NCBI RefSeq assembly: GCF_020515625.1
Contig: NZ_JAIWPJ010000002.1
Coordinates: 310,001 to 374,000 of the forward strand
Source of the DNA: Natrinema amylolyticum
GTDB lineage: Archaea; Halobacteriota; Halobacteria; Halobacteriales; Natrialbaceae
Direction: 5' to 3'
Length of the DNA stretch: 64,000 bases
The notes under the pieces were generated by a model. The model made no database searches. It was not told the DNA's origin and saw only the letters and a program-made list of their open reading frames with translations. The position numbers and the translations under genes are program-made. Positions 40,944 through 49,538 of this stretch are shown one piece after another. How positions within the stretch are numbered: position 1 is the stretch's first letter; the number at the start of each line of letters is the position of its first letter.

Positions 40944-42554
40944 TCAGAGCGAGCGCACGCCGCCGCGGTCCGGGAACGATTCGCCGAGTCGCAGCCGCTC
41001 GTACTCGCCGAGGGCGACGTAGCAGACGAATCCGGCCAGGAAGGCCAGCGCGCCGAGGGACTGCAGTCCGACGGCCGGGTCGGTTCGCCCGTACCAGGCG
41101 ACGGCGGCGGCGACGGCTCCGACGCCGACGACGGTCCCTCTCGAACCGGGGCGTCGTCCGTCACCGTCTCCGCCCGGGACCGCGAGGCCGACTCGAGCGG
41201 CCGCGCCGATCGCCGCCCCACCGCCCAGCAGAAGCGCAACGGGGAGCCAGGAGACGACTATCGACGCGAAGAACGTGGCGACGCCGCCGACGCACGCCCC
41301 GAACCCGATCCGTTGGAGCGTAGCGACTCCCAGGCGTCGCTGGCCCGTCGACTGCGTTCCCGTCGAGTCGTCAGCCCTGGGCGTGACGTCGCCGGCGTGC
41401 GCGACGTCGTCGTGTCTCCGCCTCGAATCGGTCCCGTCTCGGCCGACGTGTGCGACTCGCTGTCCGGCGGTGATGTACGAGCGGGCGCGATACGTTCCGT
41501 CCTCGAGCGGGCGGTTGCTCGCGTCAGCCTCGAGTTCGCGGTCACTCGCGGTCTCGCTCGGGTCCGACCGAAGATCGCTGACCGGTGCTTTGGCACCCGG
41601 CCATTCGATGGCGACGTCGTCGAAGGCGATCGGGAGCCCCGCAGCGATCGCGAAGTCGGGGTGGTCCTGTAACTGGAAGTGCAGATGGGGTTCCGAGGAG
41701 TTCCCGGAGTGACCGCAGCGGCCGATCTCCCGTCCGCGATCCACGCGGTCCCCGAGTTCGACGGTCACGCTGCCGGGGACGAGGTGGGCGAGACAGCTGT
41801 ACTCGTCGGCGGCGTGCTGGATCACCACGTAACTCCCGCGGAGATCACGTTTCAGGGGATGGGAGAGACCGCCGCCGCGCGACGCCTCGAGGGCGCCGTC
41901 GAAGACGTCGACCACGACGCCCTCGGCCGGAGCGAGGATCGGTTCGTCGTAGCAGTAGTAGCTGTCGACGGCCGAGCCGGCGTCCTCGGGGGCAGTTCGG
42001 CCGTCGGCGTCGGTGATGACGAAGTCGTACGCGTACCGCTGGGTCACCGGGAACCACGAGTGAGAGTAGTCCTGTCGGTAGCTACCGTTCACGACGGTCC
42101 AGGGGCCGTCGAACGGGAGCCGATAGGAGACGTGCTGGTCGTAGCCGTCGGCGTCGGGGAACGAGCCGTGGTGACGGGCGAACGCGACGGGAACGCCGAG
42201 CCACTGGAGCGCGTCCTGTGCCATCACGATGGGGTTCAGAAACGTTGCCGGTACCATGAGCAGCCACGCCGCATACTCCCGCCAGTTCCCCATCCGAATC
42301 CAGTCCGTCGGGTCCTCGCTCTTCTCGTCGGTGCTACGTCGCACTACCCAGTCGACCAGCGGCGCGACGAACGGCCAGAGGAACACGAGGAAGAACACCT
42401 CGAAGAACTGCAGGAATGCGAGCGATTCGAAGACGTAGCCGGGTATCGCCAGCAGCGCCAGGAACGCGAGGTGCATCGGCTCGAACGACCGGAGGCGGCT
42501 CCGAATGCGTTCGGCGAGCGTCGTCGACTCGCCGGCAGTCGTGCGTTCGGTCAT
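40944..42554 (-). CDS. M23 (LytM-like) domain membrane protein
   Basis: 536 residues from ATG 42554 (MTERTTAGESTTLAERI). The N-terminal helices (MHLAFLALLAIPGYVFESLAF, FEVFFLVFLWPFVAPLVDWVV, AWLLMVPATFLNPIVMAQDAL) precede an extracytoplasmic M23-like domain: RYAYDFVITDADGRTAPE, ILAPAEGVVVDVFDG, YSCLAHLVPGSVTV and GHSGNSSEPHLHFQLQ. The C-terminal 130 residues have four more helices. The HLH metal motif and LAHL are present, but the first His of the HxxxD ligand pair appears to be replaced (VTQRYAYDF). Archaea have no murein, so the substrate, if any, is unknown. Confidence 0.78.
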   Translation of the reverse strand: MTERTTAGESTTLAERIRSRLRSFEPMHLAFLALLAIPGYVFESLAFLQFFEVFFLVFLWPFVAPLVDWVVRRSTDEKSEDPTDWIRMGNWREYAAWLLMVPATFLNPIVMAQDALQWLGVPVAFARHHGSFPDADGYDQHVSYRLPFDGPWTVVNGSYRQDYSHSWFPVTQRYAYDFVITDADGRTAPEDAGSAVDSYYCYDEPILAPAEGVVVDVFDGALEASRGGGLSHPLKRDLRGSYVVIQHAADEYSCLAHLVPGSVTVELGDRVDRGREIGRCGHSGNSSEPHLHFQLQDHPDFAIAAGLPIAFDDVAIEWPGAKAPVSDLRSDPSETASDRELEADASNRPLEDGTYRARSYITAGQRVAHVGRDGTDSRRRHDDVAHAGDVTPRADDSTGTQSTGQRRLGVATLQRIGFGACVGGVATFFASIVVSWLPVALLLGGGAAIGAAARVGLAVPGGDGDGRRPGSRGTVVGVGAVAAAVAWYGRTDPAVGLQSLGALAFLAGFVCYVALGEYERLRLGESFPDRGGVRSL

Positions 42555-42590
42555 CAGTACGGTAGTTGTTGCCACGGAACTGTAATCGCT

Positions 42591-42610
42591 TTGTGAAGTA
42601 CGTTTCACAA
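42591..42610. promoter_or_regulatory. Palindrome between divergent M23-like and wHTH genes
   Basis: A perfect inverted repeat, TTGTGAA (42591-42597) and TTCACAA (42604-42610) with a 6-bp spacer, lies 37 bp upstream of the M23-like start and 73 bp upstream of the wHTH start. A dimeric regulator, possibly the wHTH protein itself, could bind here and control both genes. Confidence 0.45.
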
Positions 42611-42683
42611 CGCGGGTTCACACAATTCGTCGACCGCTCGCACGTTCGGAACGGTCAATACGCTGTCGAGAGAACGGAGTCGC

Positions 42684-43559
42684 ATGACGACGGACGACGA
42701 GGCGGGGGACTCCGTCCGAGCAGCGTTCTCGCTGCTCGACCACGATATCCGACTCGAGATCCTGCTGGCGTTGCTCGAGGACTGGCACGCCGTCTACACC
42801 GAACCGAAGTCGTACACGGAATTGATGGACGCGGTCGGCATGCGCGACAGCGGGCAGTTCAATTACCACCTCGACAAACTCCGCGGCGTCTACGTTCGGG
42901 AGGTCGAGGACGGCTACGTTCCCGCGGCGAGCGTGACGGCCCTGTATCGGACCGTCGTGGCGCATCGGCCGACCGACCGCCTCGAGTACGACCCGACGGC
43001 GATCGACTCGGCGTGTCCGCGGTGTGATGCGGCGCCGATCCTTCGGTACGAACGAGGGTTCGTCACCGTCGAGTGTTCGGCGTGTGACGATTGGATCGGC
43101 TTTACCTATCCGTTCCCGAAAAACGGGTTCGCGGGGCGAAGCGCGGACGCGGTCGCTCGGGCGACGACTCGCCGCGCCAGACACCACATGGCGATGGCCC
43201 GGGACGGACAATGTCCGTTCTGTGCGGGCGCGACGACCGTCGATCTCCGTCTCGATGACGGGAGGGACGGCCACTCGGTCGAACTCGAGGACGACCACGT
43301 GATCGAGATCGCGTGTGACACCTGTACGTTTCTCGTCGGCGCGGATCCGCTCTCCCCGCTGTTGTTCGACGATCGCGTCGCCGGTGCGCTCGCCGACGTC
43401 GGCATCGATCGCGACCGATACGACTGGGAGCTGCCGACGCCGACGATGCGGGTCGAATCCCGGGAACCCGTCCGGGTCGCGCTCGACGTCGCAGGGGAAG
43501 GGGGCGCGGTCACGATCACCGTGGACGAGGGATTCGCCGTCCGGTCCGTCGATCGATAG
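42684..43559 (+). CDS. ArsR-like winged-HTH regulator with zinc-binding C-terminal half
   Basis: 291 residues from ATG 42684 (MTTDDEAGDSVRAAFSLLDHDIRLEILLALLED). The wHTH is residues 12-90 (DHDIRLEILLALLEDW, YTELMDAVGMRDSGQFNYHLDKLRG). The C-terminal half has two zinc knuckles: CPRCDAAPILRYERGFVTVECSACDD and CPFCAGATTVDLRLDD ... VIEIACDTCTFLVG. The layout matches the large family of haloarchaeal wHTH/zinc proteins annotated only as DUFs. It probably senses a ligand or metal and represses nearby genes. It is divergent from the M23-like gene with a palindrome between. Confidence 0.85.
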   Translation: MTTDDEAGDSVRAAFSLLDHDIRLEILLALLEDWHAVYTEPKSYTELMDAVGMRDSGQFNYHLDKLRGVYVREVEDGYVPAASVTALYRTVVAHRPTDRLEYDPTAIDSACPRCDAAPILRYERGFVTVECSACDDWIGFTYPFPKNGFAGRSADAVARATTRRARHHMAMARDGQCPFCAGATTVDLRLDDGRDGHSVELEDDHVIEIACDTCTFLVGADPLSPLLFDDRVAGALADVGIDRDRYDWELPTPTMRVESREPVRVALDVAGEGGAVTITVDEGFAVRSVDR

Positions 43560-43673
43560 CACACGCTCGAGCGCGCCGAGAACCGATATCGTCACGGGTC
43601 TCCCTCGAGGACGGATCGCATCGCGACCGCGTCGCGGTGGGGTTCGTTCGATGCCGGACATCTCTGAAGTGAC

Positions 43674-43683
43674 ATTTTTAAGG
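43674..43683 (+). promoter_or_regulatory. TATA element of the PspA gene
   Basis: ATTTTTAAGG is positioned about 27 bp upstream of the ATG at 43707, so the transcript would be leaderless or have a 1-3 nt leader, the usual haloarchaeal arrangement. Confidence 0.55.
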
Positions 43684-43706
43684 CCAGGGAGCGATACGTA
43701 GCGAAT

Positions 43707-44552
43707 ATGGGCATCCTCTCTCGGGCTTCCTACGTTATCCGGTCGAAACTCAACTCGGTGCTCAACCGGGCCGAGGATCCGACCGAAACGCTGGACTACT
43801 CTTACGAGCAGATGCGCGACCAGCTCCAGCAGGTCAAGCGGGGTATCGCCGATCTCACCACGCAGAAAAAGCGCCTCGAGATGCAGAAACGTCGCCTCGA
43901 GGAGAACGTCGAGAAACACAACGATCAGGCCCGTACCGCCGTCCAACAGGATCGCGAGGATCTGGCGCGACGCGCCCTCGAGAAGAAGAAGACGAAGATG
44001 AACCAGATCGAGGATCTCGAGCGCCAGATTTCGGACCTCCAGAATCAGCAGGACCGGCTGATCGAACAGAAGAACGAGCTCCAGAGCCGCATCGAGGAGT
44101 TCCGGACCAAAAAGGAGACGATGAAGGCCCGCCACGAGGCCGCGAAGGCCAGCTCCACGGTGTCGGAAGCGATGACGGCCACCGGCGAGGAGTTCGAGGA
44201 CGTCGGCCGCGCCATCGAGCGGGCGGAAGAACAGACGGAGGACATGGAGGCCCGCGCCGCCGCGATGGACGAACTCCACCAGTCCGGCGCGTTCGACGAC
44301 GTGCTCTCGGACAAGGACAACATCGACCGCGAACTCGAGCAGCTGTCGACCGACAGCGGCGTCGAGGCCGAACTCGAGACGCTCAAGTCCGACGTCGGGG
44401 CCGACACCGATGCGGAGACGGCGTCCGGTGGGGACGTCGAGGCCGACGCAGCAGCCGAGGTCGACGAGGAAGAGCTCACCGAACTCGAGAACGGCGAGCA
44501 GGACGAGGTCGAGGCCGAACTGGCGGAGTTACAGGACGAAGAGAACGCGTAA
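43707..44552 (+). CDS. pspA: PspA/IM30 (Vipp1-like) membrane-stress protein
   Basis: 281 residues, almost entirely coiled-coil. The start MGILSRASYVIRSKLNSVLNRAEDPTETLDYSYEQMRDQL is the amphipathic membrane-binding helix alpha0 plus helix alpha1 of PspA. The long DQLQQVKRGIADLTTQKKRLEMQKRRLEENVEKHNDQA coiled coil follows, then ARRALEKKKTKMNQIEDLERQISDLQNQQDRLIEQKNELQSRIEEFRTKKETMKARHEAAKA. The acidic C-terminal tail (60 residues of Glu/Ala/Asp) is a halophilic extension. It should form ESCRT-III-like rods or rings at the inner membrane face in salt or membrane stress. Confidence 0.93.
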   Translation: MGILSRASYVIRSKLNSVLNRAEDPTETLDYSYEQMRDQLQQVKRGIADLTTQKKRLEMQKRRLEENVEKHNDQARTAVQQDREDLARRALEKKKTKMNQIEDLERQISDLQNQQDRLIEQKNELQSRIEEFRTKKETMKARHEAAKASSTVSEAMTATGEEFEDVGRAIERAEEQTEDMEARAAAMDELHQSGAFDDVLSDKDNIDRELEQLSTDSGVEAELETLKSDVGADTDAETASGGDVEADAAAEVDEEELTELENGEQDEVEAELAELQDEENA

Positions 44553-44789
44553 CGCCGATTTCGTCCGGATTACGTACGGTATCGAAGTGCTAATTCGGGT
44601 CCCCGTCGGTCAGCGATGGACGAGAGGACGACGGGCGGCCGACGCACGGCGAACGGTATCTTGTCACCGGAGAGTTACGTTTCCCGCAACTGGAGAGCGG
44701 GCCCGGCGCGGGTTCCCGCGAGCCGACTGCTGGTTCCTGTACCGAGAGGAGGAGAAACGGTTACCATCGTTCACGATCAACTATCCGCT

Positions 44790-45137
44790 ATGAGTGACGA
44801 GTCACCGTTCGAATCCATCTCGTTGACCAATCAGGTCGTTCTGCTCGGTGTCGCGCAACTCACCCGCGAGGGCGAGACGCCGGTCCAGACGCACGAACTT
44901 CGGCGACACTGCCAGCGGCACCTGTCAGAAGTCGACACGGAAGTGGTCGGGACGATCACCGAGGCCGACGTCATCCGATCGCTGTACCGCCTCGAGGACG
45001 AGGAGTTCGTCGACGAGGTCGATCCCGCGGAGACGTCGCCGACCGGGAAAGGGCGGCCGGCGTACACGCTCGCCGTGAGCGCCGAGACCGTCTTCGACGG
45101 GGTCGCGGACGAACTCCGCGACGAGACGGGCGACTGA
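44790..45137 (+). CDS. Winged-helix-like DNA-binding protein
   Basis: 115 residues from ATG 44790 (MSDESPFESISLTNQVVLLGVAQLTREGETPVQTHELRRHCQRHL). The sequence has Orc1/Cdc6- or PadR-like winged-helix spacing: VVLLGVAQLTREGETPVQTHELRRHC, TITEADVIRSLYRLEDEEFVDEVDPAETSPTGKGRPAYTLAVSAETVFDGVADELRDE. The last YTLAVSAETVFDGV fits a regulator wing. It probably represses transcription. It follows pspA on the same strand after 237 bp; a link to the membrane stress response is speculative. Confidence 0.78.
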   Translation: MSDESPFESISLTNQVVLLGVAQLTREGETPVQTHELRRHCQRHLSEVDTEVVGTITEADVIRSLYRLEDEEFVDEVDPAETSPTGKGRPAYTLAVSAETVFDGVADELRDETGD

Positions 45138-45209
45138 TCGGGATCGACGGTCACACCGATCGCAGTGGGCCGGACCTCGTACCGATTCGATGGGCGGATT
45201 CCGCGCCGA

Positions 45210-45719
45210 TTACGAGGGGGTTCCCAGAACGGTGATGTCGTAGCTGGCGACGTCCGACGGCGACTCGAGGACGATGACCTGGAACTCCCACGTCGAGCCG
45301 CCGCTGAGGTCGCCGGTACTGGCGAGATAGCGGCCGAGCAGATTTCCGGCACCGTTGTAGACGCGCGTTCGCACTTCGACGATCTGGATTCGATCGGACC
45401 CCGTGTTCGCGACGCTTCCCTGGATCGTCGACCCCAGATAGCCGTCCTCGACGACGAACTCGTGGTCGATTAACTCGAGCGGATCGAGCGGCGTTACCGA
45501 GTTGCTGGGTTGCTGTTGGGCGAGTGCCGCCGCCGTGGACATCTGGGATGCATTTCTACTGGAGACGTTGCTGGCATTGACGCTCCCGACGTTTCCCTCC
45601 TCGTAGTTCGGCTGGCCGCCGAGGCCGTCGCCGCCGAGACAGCCGGCGGCCGCGGTGGCGATCCCGGCTCCGAGCGATGCGAGTACTCGCCGTCGGCTCG
45701 TCGATTCCGATCGGGTCAT
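45210..45719 (-). CDS. FxLYD-domain lipoprotein
   Basis: 169 residues from ATG 45719. The signal ends in a lipobox AAAGC (RRRVLASLGAGIATAAAGCLGG). After an Asn/Ser/Gln-rich linker, the FxLYD domain reads VTPLDPLELIDHEFVVEDGYLGSTIQGSVANTGSDRIQIVEVRTRVYNGAGNLLGRYLASTGDLSGGSTWEFQVIVLE, with the characteristic GxVxNTG and VYNxxGNLLG strands. It is anchored to the outer face of the membrane. The domain binds or stabilises partners in other surface proteins. Function here is unknown. Confidence 0.85.
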   Translation of the reverse strand: MTRSESTSRRRVLASLGAGIATAAAGCLGGDGLGGQPNYEEGNVGSVNASNVSSRNASQMSTAAALAQQQPSNSVTPLDPLELIDHEFVVEDGYLGSTIQGSVANTGSDRIQIVEVRTRVYNGAGNLLGRYLASTGDLSGGSTWEFQVIVLESPSDVASYDITVLGTPS

Positions 45720-45946
45720 CGCCGTCGAACGGTCGTCCGCACGTCGGTTCCCAGACTGAGCATGTACCGGATGACACCGCGGACGCATTTCAGTGTAGGC
45801 CTTGAAGCGGCCGTTCTCTCGCACTCCACGGACCGGGTTCGACCGCGCAGGGAGCGCTCGCCGAGGGACGCGTCGATCACGAGCTCCCGCTGCCGACGGT
45901 GTGTGCAACGCAGGCCCTTATTGTCGGGTCGGTGGAACGTGTCGGC

Positions 45947-46996
45947 ATGGGATCCGCTGAGACCGACGAGACGCTCGAGTCCTACGGGGCCGACGTGGGC
46001 AGGGAAGCGGGGCCGTTGACGCGGTTCCACGAATGGTTCTTGATCCAGGGAAACCGGTTGGCCGTCGCGGCGCTGCTCTCGGTCGTCATCTTCGCGCTGG
46101 TCGTCGGACTGTACGAGCTCGGCGTCATCAACTTCGCCAATCCGAACTCCGTCACGCGCGTGGCGAGCGGCATGATCGCGGGCACGTTCTCGCTCGTGAC
46201 GCTGGTCGTCTCGGTCAATCAGCTCATCCTCTCCCAGGAGTTCGGTGCGGCGGGCAAAGCGCGCGACCGATTCGAGGGCGTCGTGGCGTTCCGCGAGGAC
46301 GTCGCGGAGGAGGCGACCGTTCCCGCGACCCCGACCGCGCCCACGAGGGTGCTCGAGTTAATCATCGAATCGATCCGACACGAGGCCACCGAACTCGCCG
46401 AGCTCGTCGCCGATCACGACGACGAGGTCCGCGAGACCGTCGTCCGGTACACGAACAGCGTCCAGCAGCGCGCCGACCGAGTGAGTGACACGCTCGATCA
46501 GTCGGATATCGGCACGTTCTCGGCCGTGTCGGCGGCGATCGACTACGACGAGGCCTGGCAGCTGTACGTCGCGACCCATCTGCGCAACGACTACGACGAC
46601 TCGCTGTCGCCGGCCGCGACGGACCAACTCGACGAGCTGATCGGGTCCCTGAAACTGTTCAACGTGGCCCGGGAGCAGTTCAAGACGACGTACCTGCAGC
46701 GGGAACTCACTCGGTTCTCGCAGCTCACGATCTACTGCGGGGTCCCATCGATCCTGTCGGCGATCCTCGTCGGGCTCCTCTACGCCGACTTCACCGGGCC
46801 GAGCGTGAGCGTCGCAGTGCTCCCCTATGTCGTGAGCGCGCTGATCGTCGTCGTCCTCTCGCCGCTGGCGCTGCTCGTCTCCTACATCCTCCGGACCGCG
46901 ACCGTCACGCGCCGCACCGCGTCGGTCGGCCCGATGATCCCACAGAAAGACCCTGACGAAGGGCCGTTCGACGTGACATACGGGGAGGATCGGTAG
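45947..46996 (+). CDS. Membrane protein of a tandem paralogue set, copy 1
   Basis: 349 residues from ATG 45947. Two N-terminal helices (NRLAVAALLSVVIFALVVGLYELG and RVASGMIAGTFSLVTLVVSVNQLIL), a soluble helical core of about 190 residues, and two C-terminal helices (CGVPSILSAILVGLLYADF and LPYVVSALIVVVLSPLALLVSYIL). Common marks in all three copies are QLxLSQExGA after helix 2, a DIGTFSAVSAAIDY segment, and AREQFKTTYLQRELxxxS before helix 3. I do not recognise the family. Copy 1 is the most divergent of the three. It begins a three-gene same-strand run. Confidence 0.82.
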   Translation: MGSAETDETLESYGADVGREAGPLTRFHEWFLIQGNRLAVAALLSVVIFALVVGLYELGVINFANPNSVTRVASGMIAGTFSLVTLVVSVNQLILSQEFGAAGKARDRFEGVVAFREDVAEEATVPATPTAPTRVLELIIESIRHEATELAELVADHDDEVRETVVRYTNSVQQRADRVSDTLDQSDIGTFSAVSAAIDYDEAWQLYVATHLRNDYDDSLSPAATDQLDELIGSLKLFNVAREQFKTTYLQRELTRFSQLTIYCGVPSILSAILVGLLYADFTGPSVSVAVLPYVVSALIVVVLSPLALLVSYILRTATVTRRTASVGPMIPQKDPDEGPFDVTYGEDR

Positions 46997-47089
46997 CCGA
47001 TCCCGTTCGACGACCTCCACCTCCCGGTCGGGGCTGCTCACTCCCGCATGGGTATTTTATCCGTCCTTGTCATCCGTTTTTCACACTCA

Positions 47090-48118
47090 ATGAGCGATTC
47101 GGACTCGAGCGGCGTGTTGAGTCAACGGGCCGGTGTCGGCGGCCTGCGACTGTGGGTCTTGCTCCGGATGGGGCGCTGGCTCTTCACGGCGGCCGTCTTG
47201 ATGATCGTGTTTGTCGTCCTGGTCGCCGCCAGTCGGCTCGGATTGACGCCCCTGCGCCTCATCGTCGCCCAGCACAACGGCACCTTCTGGATCTTCTCGG
47301 CGTTCATCGGTGCGATCATCACGGGGACGTCGATCGTCGTCACGATCAACCAGCTGGTGTTGTCCCAGGAACTCGGCGCGGTCGGCGACCAGCGAGAGCG
47401 GATGCAGAACGCGATGGACTTTCGAAAAGACATCGAGGACTCGCTCGAGTACGAGGACGTGACGCCGCCCGAACCCGCGGCGTTCCTCTACGAGCTCGTC
47501 GACGGCGTCGAAGAGGAAGCGGAGCAACTCGAGGAGACGGTAGCGGACAACCACGGCGACGAGATCCAGGAGAAGGTCGCCGACTACGTCGACGACATCG
47601 TCGAAAACGCACAGGTCGTCAAGGAGGACCTCAAGGACGCCCAGTTCGGCACCTTCGACGTGATCTGGAACGCGCTGAACTTCAATTACTCCCGGAAGAT
47701 CTACGACGCGCGCAAGATCCGGGCCGACCACGGCGACGACCTGTCCGACGACGCGGACGACGAACTCCACGAGATGATCGAGATCCTGAAGTTCTTCGGG
47801 CCGGCCCGCGAGCACTTCAAGACGCTGTACTTCCAGTGGGAACTGATCAACCTCTCGCGGGCGCTACTGTACATCTCGGTGCCCGCGCTGGCGGTCATGG
47901 GGCTCCTGATGATGTACATCGACGGCAACGCGCTCCCCGGGACGACGCTGGGTATCGGCAATCTCGTCTGGCTGACCAGTGCGGGCTTCGTCGTCGGGCT
48001 CGCACCGTTCGTCATCTTCATCGCCTACATCCTCCGGATCGCGACCGTCGCGAAGCGGACCCTCGCCATGGGGCCGTTCATCCTCCGGGAGTCCGAACGC
48101 GACGAAGATCTGGGCTGA
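47090..48118 (+). CDS. Membrane protein of a tandem paralogue set, copy 2
   Basis: 342 residues from ATG 47090 (MSDSDSSGVLSQRAGVGGLRL). The fold is the same as copy 1: helices WLFTAAVLMIVFVVLVAASRLG and WIFSAFIGAIITGTSIVVTINQLVLSQELGA, a Glu/Asp-rich helical core with YEDVTPPEPAAFLYELVDGVEEEAEQLEETV, AQFGTFDVIWNALNFNYSRKIYDARKI, AREHFKTLYFQWELINLSRALLYISVPALAV, and ending AYILRIATVAKRTLAMGPFILRESERDED. Very close to copy 3, particularly in the last 110 residues. A 93-bp gap separates it from copy 1. Confidence 0.82.
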   Translation: MSDSDSSGVLSQRAGVGGLRLWVLLRMGRWLFTAAVLMIVFVVLVAASRLGLTPLRLIVAQHNGTFWIFSAFIGAIITGTSIVVTINQLVLSQELGAVGDQRERMQNAMDFRKDIEDSLEYEDVTPPEPAAFLYELVDGVEEEAEQLEETVADNHGDEIQEKVADYVDDIVENAQVVKEDLKDAQFGTFDVIWNALNFNYSRKIYDARKIRADHGDDLSDDADDELHEMIEILKFFGPAREHFKTLYFQWELINLSRALLYISVPALAVMGLLMMYIDGNALPGTTLGIGNLVWLTSAGFVVGLAPFVIFIAYILRIATVAKRTLAMGPFILRESERDEDLG

Positions 48119-48209
48119 GTCGATCGAGACTCCGCGAACGCGGCGGTTCGACGCCCCGACTCCTGCCGTAGCTATTTCCGAGGCGGTGTGGTATCGTCCG
48201 AGCCGAACC

Positions 48210-49253
48210 ATGAGCGGTGACGGGTCCCAGCCCGGCGACACGATGGTCGAACGCGGGACGGATCCGACGTGGAAACACTGGCTGTTGTTGAACGCGAACC
48301 GGTGGCTCGTCACCGCCCTCCTGATGCTGATCGTCTTCGCGGGCCTGCTCGTCGCCGCTCGCCTCAGCCCCGTCTCGCTGCAGTCGCTCATCGGGACGCG
48401 GGATCCGATCGAGACGGTCTTTCAGGCGCTCGTGACCGCACTGATCACGGGCGTCACGCTCGTGATCGCGATCAACTCGCTGGTGCTCTCTCAGGAACTG
48501 GGGGCCGTCGAGGACCAGCGCAGGCGGTTCTCCGGCGCGATGAAGTTTCGGAAGGACGTCGAGGAGTCGATCGACGCACCGATCAGTCCGCCGGAACCGT
48601 CCTCGTTTATCGAGGCGATCGTCACCACGTCTCAGGACCGAGCGACCGACTTCCGCGACGCCGTCGCCGAGAGCCGCGACGAGGACCTCGTCGAGCGGGT
48701 CGACGACTTCGTCGACAACCTCACGACCCACGCCGACGCCGTCCGCGACCAACTCGAGGACGCACAGTTCGGGACGTACGAGGTGCTCAAGGCGGCGCTG
48801 GACTACAACTATTCGTGGAAAATCTTTCGGCTGCGACGGATCGAGAACGTCCACGGGGAGTCGTTTTCCGACGAGACTCGCGAGGCCGCCGCCGACTTAC
48901 TCGAGTCACTGGAGCTGTTCGGCCTCGCCCGCGAGCACTTCAAGACGATGTACTTCCAGTGGGAACTGATCAACCTCTCGCGGGCGATGATGTACGTCGC
49001 CGTTCCCGCGCTGGTCGTGACGCTGTCGATGATCCTCTTTTTCAATGCGAGCGCGGTCGCGGGATCGGTGCTCGGTATCGACACCGTCGTCTGGATCGTC
49101 GCGCTGGCGTCGACCGTCGCCGTCGCCCCGTTTCTCCTGTTGATCTCCTTCATCCTGCGGATCGCGACCGTCGCGAAGCGGACGCTCGCGATCGGGCCGT
49201 TCATCCTCCGGGAGTCGAGCCGCGGCGAGGCCATCGAGTGGGAAAACGAGTGA
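48210..49253 (+). CDS. Membrane protein of a tandem paralogue set, copy 3
   Basis: 347 residues from ATG 48210 (MSGDGSQPGDTMVERG), with another Met 11 residues on. Helix 1 is WLVTALLMLIVFAGLLVAARLS, helix 2 VFQALVTALITGVTLVIAINSLVLSQELGA. The core shows RRFSGAMKFRKDVEESIDAPISPPEPSSFIEAIV, AQFGTYEVLKAALDYNYSWKIFRLRRI, AREHFKTMYFQWELINLSRAMMYVAVPALVV. The end LRIATVAKRTLAIGPFILRESS is nearly the same as copy 2. The shared FGTYEV and FQWELINLSR motifs suggest a common oligomerisation surface. A 91-bp gap follows copy 2. Confidence 0.82.
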   Translation: MSGDGSQPGDTMVERGTDPTWKHWLLLNANRWLVTALLMLIVFAGLLVAARLSPVSLQSLIGTRDPIETVFQALVTALITGVTLVIAINSLVLSQELGAVEDQRRRFSGAMKFRKDVEESIDAPISPPEPSSFIEAIVTTSQDRATDFRDAVAESRDEDLVERVDDFVDNLTTHADAVRDQLEDAQFGTYEVLKAALDYNYSWKIFRLRRIENVHGESFSDETREAAADLLESLELFGLAREHFKTMYFQWELINLSRAMMYVAVPALVVTLSMILFFNASAVAGSVLGIDTVVWIVALASTVAVAPFLLLISFILRIATVAKRTLAIGPFILRESSRGEAIEWENE

Positions 49254-49336
49254 GAGCGCCGCTCTCGCGAGACCGACGCCGGCGGCTTGCAGACGTGGGC
49301 CTCGTGACTATCCATCCCTGTTCCTAACCGCGACTC

Positions 49337-49468
49337 ATGTCGACTACATCCGAGACGACGCGACAGCAGTGTCCCGTCTGCCGGACTGAGAACGACTTCT
49401 TCTACACCTACTGTCGACAGTGTCTCGCGGAACTCCCCACGAGAACGGCGCGGTCGACGTCGATCTGA
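49337..49468 (+). CDS. Zinc-ribbon micro-protein
   Basis: 43 residues: MSTTSETTRQQCPVCRTEND then FFYTYCRQCLAELPTRTARSTSI. The CPVC-x(12)-CRQC arrangement is a small zinc ribbon of the DUF7577-like type common in haloarchaea. A short Thr/Gln-rich start and Arg/Thr-rich tail flank the motif. It begins 83 bp after the third membrane paralogue on the same strand and may be transcribed with it. Too short for ordinary gene callers, but the spacing and codon use look real. Confidence 0.7.
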   Translation: MSTTSETTRQQCPVCRTENDFFYTYCRQCLAELPTRTARSTSI

Positions 49469-49538
49469 ACGCGCGAGCGGCCTCGGTCGACGATCGACAT
49501 CCCCGCCTTTGGTATGCCCGCGGCGGCTACCGACGGCC

